From Bacillota bacterium (GTDB lineage: Bacteria > Bacillota > Clostridia > Lachnospirales > Lachnospiraceae): DNA of 64,000 nt. The notes under the pieces were generated by a model. The model was not told the origin of the DNA. It saw only the letters and a program-made list of their open reading frames with translations, and searched no databases. The DNA is taken from positions 62,001-126,000 of the forward strand of contig JAEZJV010000046.1 of the NCBI GenBank assembly GCA_023415635.1, read 5' to 3'. The first letter of the stretch is position 1. Every line of letters starts with the position of its first letter. A program made the translations under genes and the position numbers. Shown in pieces: positions 26,642 to 35,920 of this stretch.

Positions 26642-28063
26642 TCATTGATTACCTCTCTTACCCTTTCCGATTAATCTTATCAGGGTCAACGCTGCTCCAA
26701 CAAGGGAGATGCATCCGGCAGTGAGGTATACTGCCTTCATTCCGTAGATAAACGCATCCCCTCGTCCCTCCACATAATTCGTGACACGATATCCGATTAT
26801 GGAGCTCATCCTGCTATATAACATTGTGGTAGCCAAAGCAATACCGCAAATCATTCCTAAATTTCTTACTAAAGCATTAATGCTACCTGCGATCCCGAGC
26901 TTGTCTCTGGAAACCGACGACATAATCAAAGAATTATTCGGCGATTGGAAGATTCCCATACCAACTGATATAATTCCGATAAATATTAACATACTGATCA
27001 GGGATGAATTTTCTTTTAAGGTTGACATCATAATCAGACCCCCACTGCTTGTTAGTAATCCTATAAAGGTAAGCAGCTCAGAGCCTATTTTGTCCGATAA
27101 ATGTCCGCTGATTGGTGCCACCACAGATAGTATCAGTGGATATATCATCAGCATCAAGCCCGCATTCTGCGGTGAGAATTTTATTACATCCTGCAGATAG
27201 AAAGGCAGAATGATATTACTGCAGAATATTGCAAGGAAGGAAATGAAGCCGCAGAAGATGCTCAGAGAAAATAATGTACTTTGAAATATTTGTAGCTGAA
27301 TCATAGGGTTGTCCCGTTTAAGCTCAACGATAATGAATGCCGGGAAGGAAACCATCGACAATGCAAATCCCAGCAATATCAAGGGATCCGTAAAGCCTCT
27401 GTTTAAGGCTTCATTCAAGGCCGAGAATAAGGAAACAATAGAGATTAGGAATAAGCCAGCCCCCAGGACGTCAAATCTCCCGAAAGCCTCTCTGTGCCCC
27501 TTCGGTAACAGCTTTATACATAGGACCAGGGTTATCAGACCGATGGGTACATTGATTAAGAAGATATACTCCCAACTTGATGCACCTACAATCAAACCAC
27601 CGAGACCGGGACCCACAAGAGAACCTAACGCAACGGCAGTACCGTTCAAGCCGAGAGCTTTTCCTCTTTCATACGGAGGAAAAGTCTCCGCTATAATACC
27701 CTGATTATTGGCCATGGTACCAGCCGCACCGATTGCCTGAATAATTCTTGCGATAATCAGTAACAGAAAGGAATTTGCCAAACCACAGAGCAGGGAACCA
27801 ATGGTAAATACACCCAGCCCTATCGTAAACACTCTCGTCTTTCCAAGAATATCCCCCAATCTACCGAAAATCAAAACAGTTCCTGCAATAGTGATCAAAT
27901 AACAGGTCGCCACCAATTGAATACTTGCGCTTGTTGTACCCAGTGTTTTAGCCATTCTGGGCAAAGCCACATTCACAATACTTCCATCCAAGGTCGACAT
28001 AAAGGTTGATAATATTATGATTGACATAATCGTCCATTTTTTATAGTTTGCTGTATTTTCCAT
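26642..28063 (-). CDS. DHA2 family (14-helix) MFS drug exporter
   Basis: A 473-residue permease with 14 predicted membrane segments. It carries STLDGSIVNVALPRMAKTLG (motif D1, about 22-41), the MFS motif A GRLGDILGKTRVF (about 67-79) and the antiporter motif C GLNGTAVALGSLVGPGLGG. This matches EmrB/QacA-type proton-driven multidrug exporters. GAGAGG lies 5 bases before the ATG. No regulator is adjacent. Its stop lies 13 bases from the convergent SGNH gene. Substrates are unknown. Confidence 0.9.
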   Translation of the reverse strand: MENTANYKKWTIMSIIILSTFMSTLDGSIVNVALPRMAKTLGTTSASIQLVATCYLITIAGTVLIFGRLGDILGKTRVFTIGLGVFTIGSLLCGLANSFLLLIIARIIQAIGAAGTMANNQGIIAETFPPYERGKALGLNGTAVALGSLVGPGLGGLIVGASSWEYIFLINVPIGLITLVLCIKLLPKGHREAFGRFDVLGAGLFLISIVSLFSALNEALNRGFTDPLILLGFALSMVSFPAFIIVELKRDNPMIQLQIFQSTLFSLSIFCGFISFLAIFCSNIILPFYLQDVIKFSPQNAGLMLMIYPLILSVVAPISGHLSDKIGSELLTFIGLLTSSGGLIMMSTLKENSSLISMLIFIGIISVGMGIFQSPNNSLIMSSVSRDKLGIAGSINALVRNLGMICGIALATTMLYSRMSSIIGYRVTNYVEGRGDAFIYGMKAVYLTAGCISLVGAALTLIRLIGKGKRGNQ

Positions 28064-28306
28064 TATTACCTCTCATTATCTGTAGATTTGTCCAGTAGAC
28101 AAAATTGTAGCAGTAATCAATTGGCTAGTCAAATTAATATTATAGAAAAGATGATTAATTAATACTTTCTCCTTATGCATTAAGAACGCTTGTTCCATGA
28201 CATTCATGAAATTTAACTATAATTAAGAATAACATGTCAATATTTGCATAGTAAAGGGAGGATAAATCAGATATAATATGAATAAAAAAATATATGGAGA
28301 ACAAGT

Positions 28307-29290
28307 ATGGAAAAATATACCAACACAAATCAACCCTTAGTAACACATATTTATACTGCAGATCCGTCAGCACATGTTTTTGATGGTAAAATTTATATTT
28401 ATCCTTCCCATGATTTAGATCACGATGGACCTGACAATGATAACGGTGATCAATACAGGATGGAGGATTATCACATCCTTTCCATGGAAGATGTCACGGC
28501 TCCCTGCATTGATCACGGAGAGGCTCTTCATATGAAAGATATTCCCTGGGTAAGTAAGCAGATGTGGGCGCCTGATGCTGCATATAAAGACGGTACTTAT
28601 TATCTGTTCTTCCCTGCCAGAGATAAGGACGGTATCTTCCGTATCGGTGTTGCCAGGAGCAAGAACCCCGCAGGACCTTTTTCGGCAGAACCGAATTATA
28701 TCCCCGGAAGCTTTAGTATCGATCCGGCAATCTATGTGGACGATGATAATAAAGCTTATCTCTATTTTGGAGGATTATGGGGTGGTCAGTTGGAGAAGTG
28801 GCAGACCGGATCCTTCCTTCCTAATGCTGAAGGTCCCAAATCGGATGAGCCTGCTTTAGGTCCTATCTGTGCAGAATTAAGTGATGATCTACTTTCCTTT
28901 AAGCATTCTCCTCAGGAAATAAAAATTCTTGATGAAAACGGTAATCCAATCACTGCAGGAGATGAAGACAGAAGATATTTTGAAGGTCCATGGATGCATA
29001 AATACAACGACACCTATTATCTGTCCTATTCCACAGGCAGTACTCATTATCTGGTTTATGCAACCAGTAAGGATCCAAAGGGTCCCTTCACTTACCGTGG
29101 AAGAATTCTGGAACCTGTCATTGGCTGGACAACCCATCATTCCATTATTGAATTCAAGGATAAATGGTATCTGTTCTATCATGACAGTTCCCTCTCCGGC
29201 GGAGTAAATCATAAGCGCTGTATAAAGTATACTGAGCTGAAGTATAATGCGGATGGTACAATCCAAACTATCCATCCCTACGAGCAATAA
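28307..29290 (+). CDS. GH43 family glycosidase (beta-xylosidase/alpha-L-arabinofuranosidase)
   Basis: A 327-residue five-bladed propeller glycosidase with no signal peptide, so probably cytoplasmic and acting on imported oligosaccharides. The catalytic base Asp lies in YTADPSAHVFDGKIYIYPSH (about 18-37), the pKa-modulating Asp in FSIDPAIYVDDD and the acid Glu in YFEGPWMHKYNDTYYLSYS. MWAPDAAY is another family signature. GGAG lies 7 bases before the ATG. It ends in a strong terminator. It likely removes xylose or arabinose side groups, feeding pentose metabolism through the phosphoketolase. Confidence 0.92.
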   Translation: MEKYTNTNQPLVTHIYTADPSAHVFDGKIYIYPSHDLDHDGPDNDNGDQYRMEDYHILSMEDVTAPCIDHGEALHMKDIPWVSKQMWAPDAAYKDGTYYLFFPARDKDGIFRIGVARSKNPAGPFSAEPNYIPGSFSIDPAIYVDDDNKAYLYFGGLWGGQLEKWQTGSFLPNAEGPKSDEPALGPICAELSDDLLSFKHSPQEIKILDENGNPITAGDEDRRYFEGPWMHKYNDTYYLSYSTGSTHYLVYATSKDPKGPFTYRGRILEPVIGWTTHHSIIEFKDKWYLFYHDSSLSGGVNHKRCIKYTELKYNADGTIQTIHPYEQ

Positions 29291-29297
29291 TCTCATG

Positions 29298-29343
29298 ACA
29301 CCTCCCGATCGGTACTGCTTTGTACCGTCCGGAGGTGTTTTAT
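29298..29343 (+). terminator. Terminator after the GH43 gene
   Basis: A stem with ACACCTCC (29298-29305) and GGAGGTGT (29331-29338), plus inner GGTAC/GTACC pairing, is followed by TTTTATT. Confidence 0.85.
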
Positions 29344-29442
29344 TCCTTATTCTATATATCCCATACTCCTTTTAATTTATTCATAGATGATCACCGGCTC
29401 TCAGAGGCTTAAATTTCTTTGCTATACTTCGTACTCTTCTGG

Positions 29443-29484
29443 AAAATCAAAGTGACCAGCTTTAAGCTGGTCCTTTTTGATTTT
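29443..29484 (-). terminator. Terminator after the sufS gene
   Basis: Arms 29443-29460 and 29466-29484 are almost fully complementary with a 5-base loop. Each side carries an A/T-rich base, so it can stop transcripts from either strand; on the minus strand it lies 50 bases after the desulfurase stop. Confidence 0.75.
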
Positions 29485-29534
29485 AAGTATTCTTTAATAT
29501 CATTCTGCTGTTATGCTTGGAGCTTCGTCTTTCG

Positions 29535-30785
29535 TTAATTATAGAGCTTTGCTATCTTCAATACGGTATTTGCCAGGCTGTCTATCTCCTCCTTCGTATT
29601 ATAAATTCCTAGGGATGCACGAACAGAGCTGTTTAAACCAAATCTTCTAAGGACAGGCTGCGCGCAATGATGTCCTGCACGGACAGCTATTCCTTCCCGA
29701 TTTAGATACTCTCCCACACCCTCAGGAGATATTCCATCAATGATAAAGGATAGTACACTGATCTTATCCGGGGCAGTACCAATCAGATGTACATGGGGTA
29801 TCTCTGCTAATCTTTCCATAGCATATAGAGTTAATTGTCTTTCATGCTCCTCCACCTTCTCCATTCCCAGCCTGTTCAGATAATCAACCGCAGCTCCCAA
29901 TCCTATGGCATCCGCTATATTTCCGGTTCCTGCTTCAAATTTATAGGGTAGGTGATTATATGTGGTTTGTGTGAAGGTGACATTGCTGATCATTCCTCCT
30001 CCCCTCTGCCAGGGAGGCATCTGCTCCAGAAATGTCCTCTTTCCGTACAGGATGCCGATTCCTGTCGGACCATACATCTTATGACCTGAGAATACATAAA
30101 AGTCCGCATCCAGTTGTTTTACATCAATTGGCATATGTGGTACAGCCTGCGCTCCGTCAATTACAGTAAAAGCGCCTTGAGTGTGTGCCATTCTGACCAT
30201 GGTTTCCACTGGATTGACTGTTCCCAGAACGTTGGATACATGTGCAATTCCAACAATTTTTGTCCGCGGTGAAAGCAGCCTCCCATACTCCTCAAGGCGG
30301 ACTTCTCCCTGGTCATTGATCGGTATCACCTTAATTATGGCTCCCCTATCCTCTTGCAGCTTCTGCCAAGGAACAATATTAGCATGATGCTCCATCTCGG
30401 TCAGAAGAATCTCATCCCCCTCCTGTAAAATCATCGGACCGAGGGTTTCTGTGATCAGGTTAATGGCTTCCGTCGTACCGCGGGTAAAGATGATTTCTTC
30501 CGAGGATGCAGCACCGATAAAATCCCGTACCTTATCTCTAGCTGACTCATAAGCCTCTGTCGCATAACCGGCCAGGGTATGAGCCCCCCGATGAATGTTG
30601 GAATTGTATTGCCGGTAATATTGATCCAGTGCTTGAATCACTCCCAGCGGTTTCTGTGTGGTGGCACTGTTATCAAGCCAGATTAATATATTGCCGTTTA
30701 CTCTCCTATGCAGGATTGGAAAATCCTTTCGAATGGAATGAACATCAAAGTTTTTGTTCCAATAGGGAGTAAAATCAATAATCAT
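29535..30785 (-). CDS. sufS: SufS-type cysteine desulfurase, probable encapsulin cargo
   Basis: A 416-residue PLP enzyme that takes sulfur from cysteine, giving alanine and an enzyme persulfide. SufS hallmarks are YLDNSATTQKP-like LDNSATTQKP near the start, TEMEHHANIVPWQ, the PLP-lysine motif SGHKMYGPTGIGILYGK and the active-site Cys in RAGHHCAQP. It starts inside the 3' end of the encapsulin gene (11-base overlap), which implies translational coupling and cargo status. Only about 17 residues (MIIDFTPYWNKNFDVHS) precede the conserved IRKDFPIL, about 10 more than typical SufS. The long disordered loading domain of other Family 2A cargo enzymes is missing. Confidence 0.92.
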   Translation of the reverse strand: MIIDFTPYWNKNFDVHSIRKDFPILHRRVNGNILIWLDNSATTQKPLGVIQALDQYYRQYNSNIHRGAHTLAGYATEAYESARDKVRDFIGAASSEEIIFTRGTTEAINLITETLGPMILQEGDEILLTEMEHHANIVPWQKLQEDRGAIIKVIPINDQGEVRLEEYGRLLSPRTKIVGIAHVSNVLGTVNPVETMVRMAHTQGAFTVIDGAQAVPHMPIDVKQLDADFYVFSGHKMYGPTGIGILYGKRTFLEQMPPWQRGGGMISNVTFTQTTYNHLPYKFEAGTGNIADAIGLGAAVDYLNRLGMEKVEEHERQLTLYAMERLAEIPHVHLIGTAPDKISVLSFIIDGISPEGVGEYLNREGIAVRAGHHCAQPVLRRFGLNSSVRASLGIYNTKEEIDSLANTVLKIAKLYN

Positions 30786-31761
30786 AATAGTATCCTACCT
30801 CTACATTTTCCAGCATTCCTAAGGCATCATCTGCCAGTACGGCAGTCCCGAAATACAAAGAAAGGATATAAGATGCAATTCCCATATTATCTATCCCTGC
30901 ATATTTTACAGACAGACTTGGTATACATCCTTCATCCGGGATACCGGGCTGATGTAATCCAACTACACCCTGTTCTCTTTCACCGACTCTCATTAACAGG
31001 ATATTGGTTTTCCCTGTCGGTGACATATTACATGCTTTTCCGTCGATCAATAGTTTGTCACAAGGAATAATTGGAACTCCCCTCCAGGTCATAAAGGGCG
31101 AACCATAGATATTTACTGTTGCCGGTGGAACTCCTCTGCGGGTGCATTCCCTGCCAAAGGCTGCGATAGCTCTGGGATGAGCCAGGAAAAACGAAGGTTT
31201 TTTCCAGACTCTGGATAACAGCTCATCCATATCATCAGGCATTGGGATACCATATCTTGCCCTGACTCTCATCCGGGGTGATACGGCGTGAAGAAGTCCG
31301 GAGTTCTTATTATTGATCATCTCCCATTCCTGTCTTTCCTTCATTGCTTCAACGGTCAGTCTCATTTCCTGCTCTTTCTGATCAAGAGGGATATTAAAAA
31401 TATCTGTGACATGACTGTTCATCTTCAATATTGTTTTTACGACACCTAGGGTGTACTCTCTCGGCATTTCCTCATAATCTGCAAAGGTCTCGGGCATCTC
31501 TCTCTCCCGTAAATTGTCACACATTACCCTTGGCACTCTTTCAGAGTTTTCACATACTTCCAGAGAGGAAACATCATTACTCTTTCTTACTTGATTCACC
31601 CGATAAACCCCGGCATCTACAGCTACCCAGGGAAGGAAGCTCAAAAACCATCTGGGTGTAATTGCTTCCATGGTCGGAGGAATAATGGTACTGTGAGACA
31701 GGTTTCTCGCTATGTTCGGTTCCAGACTATAGTTGCTTATGATGTTATCTGAAAGATCCAT
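30775..31761 (-). CDS. Family 2A encapsulin shell protein (SrpI-like)
   Basis: A 328-residue HK97-fold shell protein. It resembles cyanobacterial SrpI closely: ITPRWFLSFLPWVAVDAGVY near residues 34-53, PREYTLGVVKTIL, QEWEMINN, FFLAHPRAIAAFGRECTRRG and RGVPPATVNIYGSPF. The C-terminal ILSLYFGTAVLADDALGML, then a tail ending YYYDY, completes the match. At 328 residues it lacks the cyclic-nucleotide domain insertion of Family 2B. Such shells form closed compartments around cysteine desulfurase, linked to sulfur storage. GAGGTG lies 5 bases before the ATG. The next gene is the desulfurase. Confidence 0.93.
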   Translation of the reverse strand: MDLSDNIISNYSLEPNIARNLSHSTIIPPTMEAITPRWFLSFLPWVAVDAGVYRVNQVRKSNDVSSLEVCENSERVPRVMCDNLREREMPETFADYEEMPREYTLGVVKTILKMNSHVTDIFNIPLDQKEQEMRLTVEAMKERQEWEMINNKNSGLLHAVSPRMRVRARYGIPMPDDMDELLSRVWKKPSFFLAHPRAIAAFGRECTRRGVPPATVNIYGSPFMTWRGVPIIPCDKLLIDGKACNMSPTGKTNILLMRVGEREQGVVGLHQPGIPDEGCIPSLSVKYAGIDNMGIASYILSLYFGTAVLADDALGMLENVEVGYYYDY

Positions 31762-31853
31762 CCTGACACCTCAACTAATAACATTCCTTACATTATATTC
31801 CTGTCAAGAAAAATGGTCCTTCTCTTAAGCTGTAAATTCCTTCGATATTGACT

Positions 31854-31871
31854 ATCGTATGTACATACGAT
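31854..31871. promoter_or_regulatory. 18-bp perfect palindrome upstream of the encapsulin gene
   Basis: ATCGTATGT/ACATACGAT is fully self-complementary without a spacer and lies 93-110 bases before the encapsulin ATG. A TTGACA-like hexamer follows at about 31803-31798 on the minus strand. The position suits an operator. The 261-base stretch 31762-32022 holds no convincing gene, although one minus-strand frame is open without a start codon or ribosome binding site. Confidence 0.5.
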
Positions 31872-32022
31872 GGGAAGTGCTCTAAACAATGCTTTACCGT
31901 CATAAGAATAAAGCCTGAAAGCTATCCTATTGATATCTCCCAGGCTTATATCCTTGTTATTATTAGTTGATCCCCATCCTTGAAGCAGTGGCAAATTGGA
32001 GTTATGCCAAGCTAATATTTCC

Positions 32023-33084
32023 TTACTTCTTCTTTCTAGAGCAAATAACACTCTGAAGAACAATAAAGAAACAAAGCATTGCAGCACGTGTGATCTGCGG
32101 CCACCAGGGGTCCTGGCTTCCTATCGCAGTAACAACCAGCAATACAATTCCACTCGCTAATACTCCGAATAGTGTACCGAAGATATTGCCTACACCACCG
32201 GTAAGCAGTGTTCCTCCAATAATCGATGCAGCAATAGCGTCCATTTCAAGGCCGGTTGCTTGCTGAACCGAACCGGAGCGTGTATGAAAGACATAAAGGA
32301 AACCACCGATACCTGCAAGCAGGCCACAAAGTAAATGTGCCAAAAATCTGGTTCTCTTGACGTTGATACCAAGCATCAGGGCGCTTTGCGAATTTCCGCC
32401 CACAGCGTAAAAGCTGCGACCAAGCTTCGTCTTTTTAAGCAACCAGAACATGAAACACACAATGATCAATGCAACGACAACACCATATTCCAGTTTTGAT
32501 TGAATAAAGACACCCTTCCGATTGTAATCGCCTAAAAAGGGGATCAATATCCTTGCGCCTGACATCAGCTCAAAACCTGCGTTATTAACCTGGATCTGAT
32601 TCACTTCAATCAGAGCTACCAGCCCTCTCCCCAGGAACATACCTGCCAAGGTTACGATAAAGGGCTGCATCTCCAGATAAGCGACCAGAAATCCCTGAAC
32701 AGCACCGAATATGAGACCAATCGCCAAGGCTAACACAAGTGCAGTAAAAAAATTAAAGCCATAATTGTTAAGGCAGACGATACAAGCCGTACATATCAGC
32801 GCAGTAGAGCCACCTACGGAAATATCAATACTTCCCGTAATCATAACAACTGTAAGTCCGCAGGCTATGACGATCAGTGCGGCGTTTTCGTTGAAGAGGT
32901 TAAAGAACATCTGAATCTTGCTGAAGCCTTTATCTCCGAGAAAAATGATGGAGAGTGCATAGATTGCAATAAACAGTGTAATTGTGATTGTCAGCAGGAA
33001 CGCAGTATCCGTCAGAGGTTCTCTGTGCTTTGCTTTAAGAGTTCCGGTAGAAGAAGGAGTGAGCACCTTATTATTTTTCTTCAT
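32023..33084 (-). CDS. yjfF: Sugar ABC transporter permease, YjfF-like
   Basis: A 353-residue BPD_transp_2 permease with about 9-10 hydrophobic segments. Family motifs are TGSIDISVGGSTALICTACI (about 93-112) and GGTLLTGGVGNIFGTLFG near the C-terminus. It pairs with the YtfT-like permease to form the membrane channel of a galactofuranose-type importer. The frame extends to a GTG at 33093, but that is only one base from AAGGGG; the ATG at 33084 fits better and leaves a 1-base gap after the upstream stop. The last gene of the transporter set, followed by the encapsulin operon. Confidence 0.87.
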   Translation of the reverse strand: MKKNNKVLTPSSTGTLKAKHREPLTDTAFLLTITITLFIAIYALSIIFLGDKGFSKIQMFFNLFNENAALIVIACGLTVVMITGSIDISVGGSTALICTACIVCLNNYGFNFFTALVLALAIGLIFGAVQGFLVAYLEMQPFIVTLAGMFLGRGLVALIEVNQIQVNNAGFELMSGARILIPFLGDYNRKGVFIQSKLEYGVVVALIIVCFMFWLLKKTKLGRSFYAVGGNSQSALMLGINVKRTRFLAHLLCGLLAGIGGFLYVFHTRSGSVQQATGLEMDAIAASIIGGTLLTGGVGNIFGTLFGVLASGIVLLVVTAIGSQDPWWPQITRAAMLCFFIVLQSVICSRKKK

Positions 33085-33085
33085 A

Positions 33086-34165
33086 CTAGCCACGCCCCTT
33101 TCCGTTACCTGCAGTCATTTTAGGTAATGTAAGCTTATTACCGAAGAAATCTTTGACTATCGGTGTCTGGATCGCTACAAGAACAATGATTATAACGGCT
33201 TTAAAGACTGGAACGGCATTGGTATTAACGTTAAGCGTAGTCAGCATAGAGGTCAGAGTCTGTATGGTATACGCTCCGATAATCGAACCCACCATGTTGA
33301 ATTTACCGCCTCCCAGCGAATTACCTCCAAGGGCGACTGCCAGAATAACATCCATTTCGATACTGGGTACGATTGTGTACGGATTGACAGTCTGCACTCT
33401 ACTTGACTGGACAAAGCCTGCAATACCGACACAGAGACCTAAAATTACAAAGGTCAAAAATTTGATAAGTGAAGGACCCAGACCGTTCAATTTTGATGCT
33501 TTATCATTGATACCTACTGCCTTGGTGTAAAGACCAAGGTTTGTCTTTTTCAACGCAAGATATGTAATTGCAACAACCGCAATGGTAATGAGAATTGGTG
33601 TTGGTATCGGAAATCCCGGTATAAAGTTACCATAATATCCGAAAGAGCTTACGGCCTTCGGTTTCAGCCCACCCATCGCCATCGAGCCTATCGATCGACC
33701 TGCTGTAAAGAGTATGAGCGTTGCAACCATGGGCTGAATATTAAATTTTGAAACAAGAATACCATTAAAGGCTCCACAAGCGATACCGGCAAGACAACCC
33801 AGTAAGAGTGCCACGATAACCGGTGCATGCAGTTCTGTAGGCTGAGTCTCACTCCCACATAGAACTCGCATGATAACACCGCCTACAATTGCAATCGTAG
33901 CACCTACGCTGATATCCTGTCCTCTGGAAGACGCTGTTACAAGAGTCATTCCGATCGCAAGGATAACCAGCTCAGTGGCATTGTTCAAAATATTAATAAT
34001 ATTTCCTACGAAGACAGGATTACCGGCACTGTCTCTGCTCAGGCTAATTCTTAGAAAGCCCGGATTGATGAATACATTGATTAATAAAAGAAAGGCAAGA
34101 AACGCTATGGGGATAAATAATCTGTGCCTGATCAATGCTTTTAATTGATTACTGTTTCTGGACAT
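33086..34165 (-). CDS. ytfT: Sugar ABC transporter permease, YtfT-like
   Basis: A 359-residue permease. The N-terminal TM is followed by an extracytoplasmic loop (about 38-55), then TASSRGQDISVGATIAIVGG, the BPD_transp_2 signature. GGNSLGGGKFNMVGSIIGAY marks the second conserved loop. The loop after TM1 and the SRGQDISVG spelling are typical of YtfT as opposed to RbsC. It overlaps the ATPase gene by 17 bases, with GGGAG 9 bases before the ATG. Probable substrate: galactofuranose or a related pentose/hexose. Confidence 0.88.
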   Translation of the reverse strand: MSRNSNQLKALIRHRLFIPIAFLAFLLLINVFINPGFLRISLSRDSAGNPVFVGNIINILNNATELVILAIGMTLVTASSRGQDISVGATIAIVGGVIMRVLCGSETQPTELHAPVIVALLLGCLAGIACGAFNGILVSKFNIQPMVATLILFTAGRSIGSMAMGGLKPKAVSSFGYYGNFIPGFPIPTPILITIAVVAITYLALKKTNLGLYTKAVGINDKASKLNGLGPSLIKFLTFVILGLCVGIAGFVQSSRVQTVNPYTIVPSIEMDVILAVALGGNSLGGGKFNMVGSIIGAYTIQTLTSMLTTLNVNTNAVPVFKAVIIIVLVAIQTPIVKDFFGNKLTLPKMTAGNGKGRG

Positions 34166-35675
34166 TTTGACTTACTCCCCCCGCTATAGTATACATTATT
34201 TTATCCTGTGTCATATCATCACCCTTTAACTCTCCTACTACATAAAGGTCACGCATGACAATCAATCTGGAACAGGTTCGCAGCATCTCCTCAATCTCGG
34301 AGGAGATAAAGGTGATACTCATACCTTCGGCAGCAAGCTTTAGTACGAGCTTTTGTATCTCTACCTTTGTACCGATATCGATACCGCGTGTCGGCTCGTC
34401 TAGGATGAGATATTCAGGATGCGTGAGCAGCCAACGGGCAAGAATTACCTTTTGCTGATTTCCTCCTGATAACGAGCTGATAGGTGTATCAGCCGAAGCG
34501 GTTTTTATACCGAGCAGGCTGATATATTCGTCGGCAAACGCCTGTGCCTGAGCCTTAGTGAAGGGTCTGAAGAAGCCCCTCATAACCTGTAGTGCAAGAA
34601 TGATATTCTCACGGACTGACAAGTCACCTATAATTCCATCTCGTTTCCGATCCTCGGCAAGATACCCAATTCCTTTCTTCATAGCTTTGATTGGTGATGT
34701 TATATTGATATTCTCACCTTTAATTTTTAATTTGCCTTTCATGACCTTATCTGCACCAAAGATTGCACGAACACATTCACTGCGTCCTGATCCCAAGAGG
34801 CCTGCAAAGCCGGTTACCTCACCCTTATACGCAATAAAATCAAACGGCTTAATTCCAGAAGTACTGGAAATCCCTTCCACTTCTACGATTGCTTCTTTTA
34901 ATTCTTCGGTATCGTTATTCACCTGGTTATGTATATCTGCCAGATCACCAAGCTCCTTACCCATCATTTTGGCAACAAGCTCTACCCTGGGTAAGTCCTT
35001 AATCTGATACTCTCCAACAAGTTCACCATTTCGTAACACTGTTATTTTATCGCATAAGGCGTATACCTGATCCAGAAAATGGGTAACAAATATGATGCCT
35101 ACCCCTCTTCCTTTTAATTCTCGCATCAGTGTAAACAGCTTAGCAACCTCCTGTTCATCCAGTGAGGAGGTCGGCTCGTCAAGAATTAATACTTTACAGT
35201 CCATATCAACTGCTCGTGCAATCGCTACCATCTGTTGTACCGCGATGGAGCAATTGGATAATTGCTGAGTCGGATTTGCAGGTATCCCAAGACCCTTCAG
35301 AATACTTTCTGCCCTGTTGTTACTCTCCTTCCAATTAATAATCCTATCATTGGTTCTGCCAATAAAAAGATTCTCAGCAACAGTCAGGTTCGGACATAAG
35401 GTAATTTCCTGATACACAGTGCTTATCCCATGCTTTTGGGCTTCCTGTGGTGATTTGATCGAGATAGGCTTGCCCATTCCTTTCATACAGATTTCTCCGG
35501 CATCCTTAGAATAGACTCCGGTCAAAACCTTAATCAGGGTGGACTTTCCCGCACCGTTTTCACCCATCAGAGCATGGATTTCCCCTTCGCATAAAGTGAA
35601 ATCCACATTCTGTAAAGCCCGTACACCGGGAAAGCTTTTATAAATCCCCCGCATTGTAAGTACTGTATTTTGCAT
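34149..35675 (-). CDS. ytfR: Sugar ABC transporter ATPase, YtfR-like
   Basis: A 508-residue tandem ATPase. NBD1: GENGAGKST Walker A (about 35-43), signature CSIAVQQMVAIARAV, Walker B VLILDEPTSSLD. NBD2: GLLGSGRSE, LSGGNQQKVILARWL, YLILDEPTRGID. All catalytic motifs are intact. The start is unclear: a TTG at 35687 sits one base from GGAGG, while the ATG at 35675 has a long 13-base spacing; I use the ATG. It is separated from the binding-protein gene by 245 bases that include a strong hairpin. Confidence 0.9.
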   Translation of the reverse strand: MQNTVLTMRGIYKSFPGVRALQNVDFTLCEGEIHALMGENGAGKSTLIKVLTGVYSKDAGEICMKGMGKPISIKSPQEAQKHGISTVYQEITLCPNLTVAENLFIGRTNDRIINWKESNNRAESILKGLGIPANPTQQLSNCSIAVQQMVAIARAVDMDCKVLILDEPTSSLDEQEVAKLFTLMRELKGRGVGIIFVTHFLDQVYALCDKITVLRNGELVGEYQIKDLPRVELVAKMMGKELGDLADIHNQVNNDTEELKEAIVEVEGISSTSGIKPFDFIAYKGEVTGFAGLLGSGRSECVRAIFGADKVMKGKLKIKGENINITSPIKAMKKGIGYLAEDRKRDGIIGDLSVRENIILALQVMRGFFRPFTKAQAQAFADEYISLLGIKTASADTPISSLSGGNQQKVILARWLLTHPEYLILDEPTRGIDIGTKVEIQKLVLKLAAEGMSITFISSEIEEMLRTCSRLIVMRDLYVVGELKGDDMTQDKIMYTIAGGVSQNVQKQ

Positions 35676-35805
35676 CGTAATAATCAAACCTCCGTTCAGT
35701 ACGATATTCGGACTATTGTATTGTTACAAATGTCAGCTTCGTAAACTTTTATGAAGCTTATATTCAAGTAAATAGCTTCGCTTATTTCAAACAGTATGTA
35801 TTGAT

Positions 35806-35861
35806 AAATGCGCGGTGCTGGAATCTGCGAACAATATCCACATACTCGGCGCCGCGCATTT
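35806..35861 (-). other. Intercistronic hairpin between ytfQ and ytfR
   Basis: GC-rich 13-base arms (35806-35818 and 35849-35861, one G-U) enclose a 30-base loop 60 bases after the ytfQ stop. There is no U-run. It likely stabilises or terminates part of the ytfQ message, giving more binding protein than ATPase. Confidence 0.6.
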
Positions 35862-35920
35862 CGTACAATTGTTTACTTCATAGATCAGCTGGAATATCAC
35901 CTATTCTCAGCAAAATCAGC

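Noticed and set aside
31788..32087. Minus-strand frame across the end of yjfF into the intergenic region
   Set aside because: Its only start lies inside yjfF, there is no ribosome binding site and I recognise no domain. Kept only as a remark.
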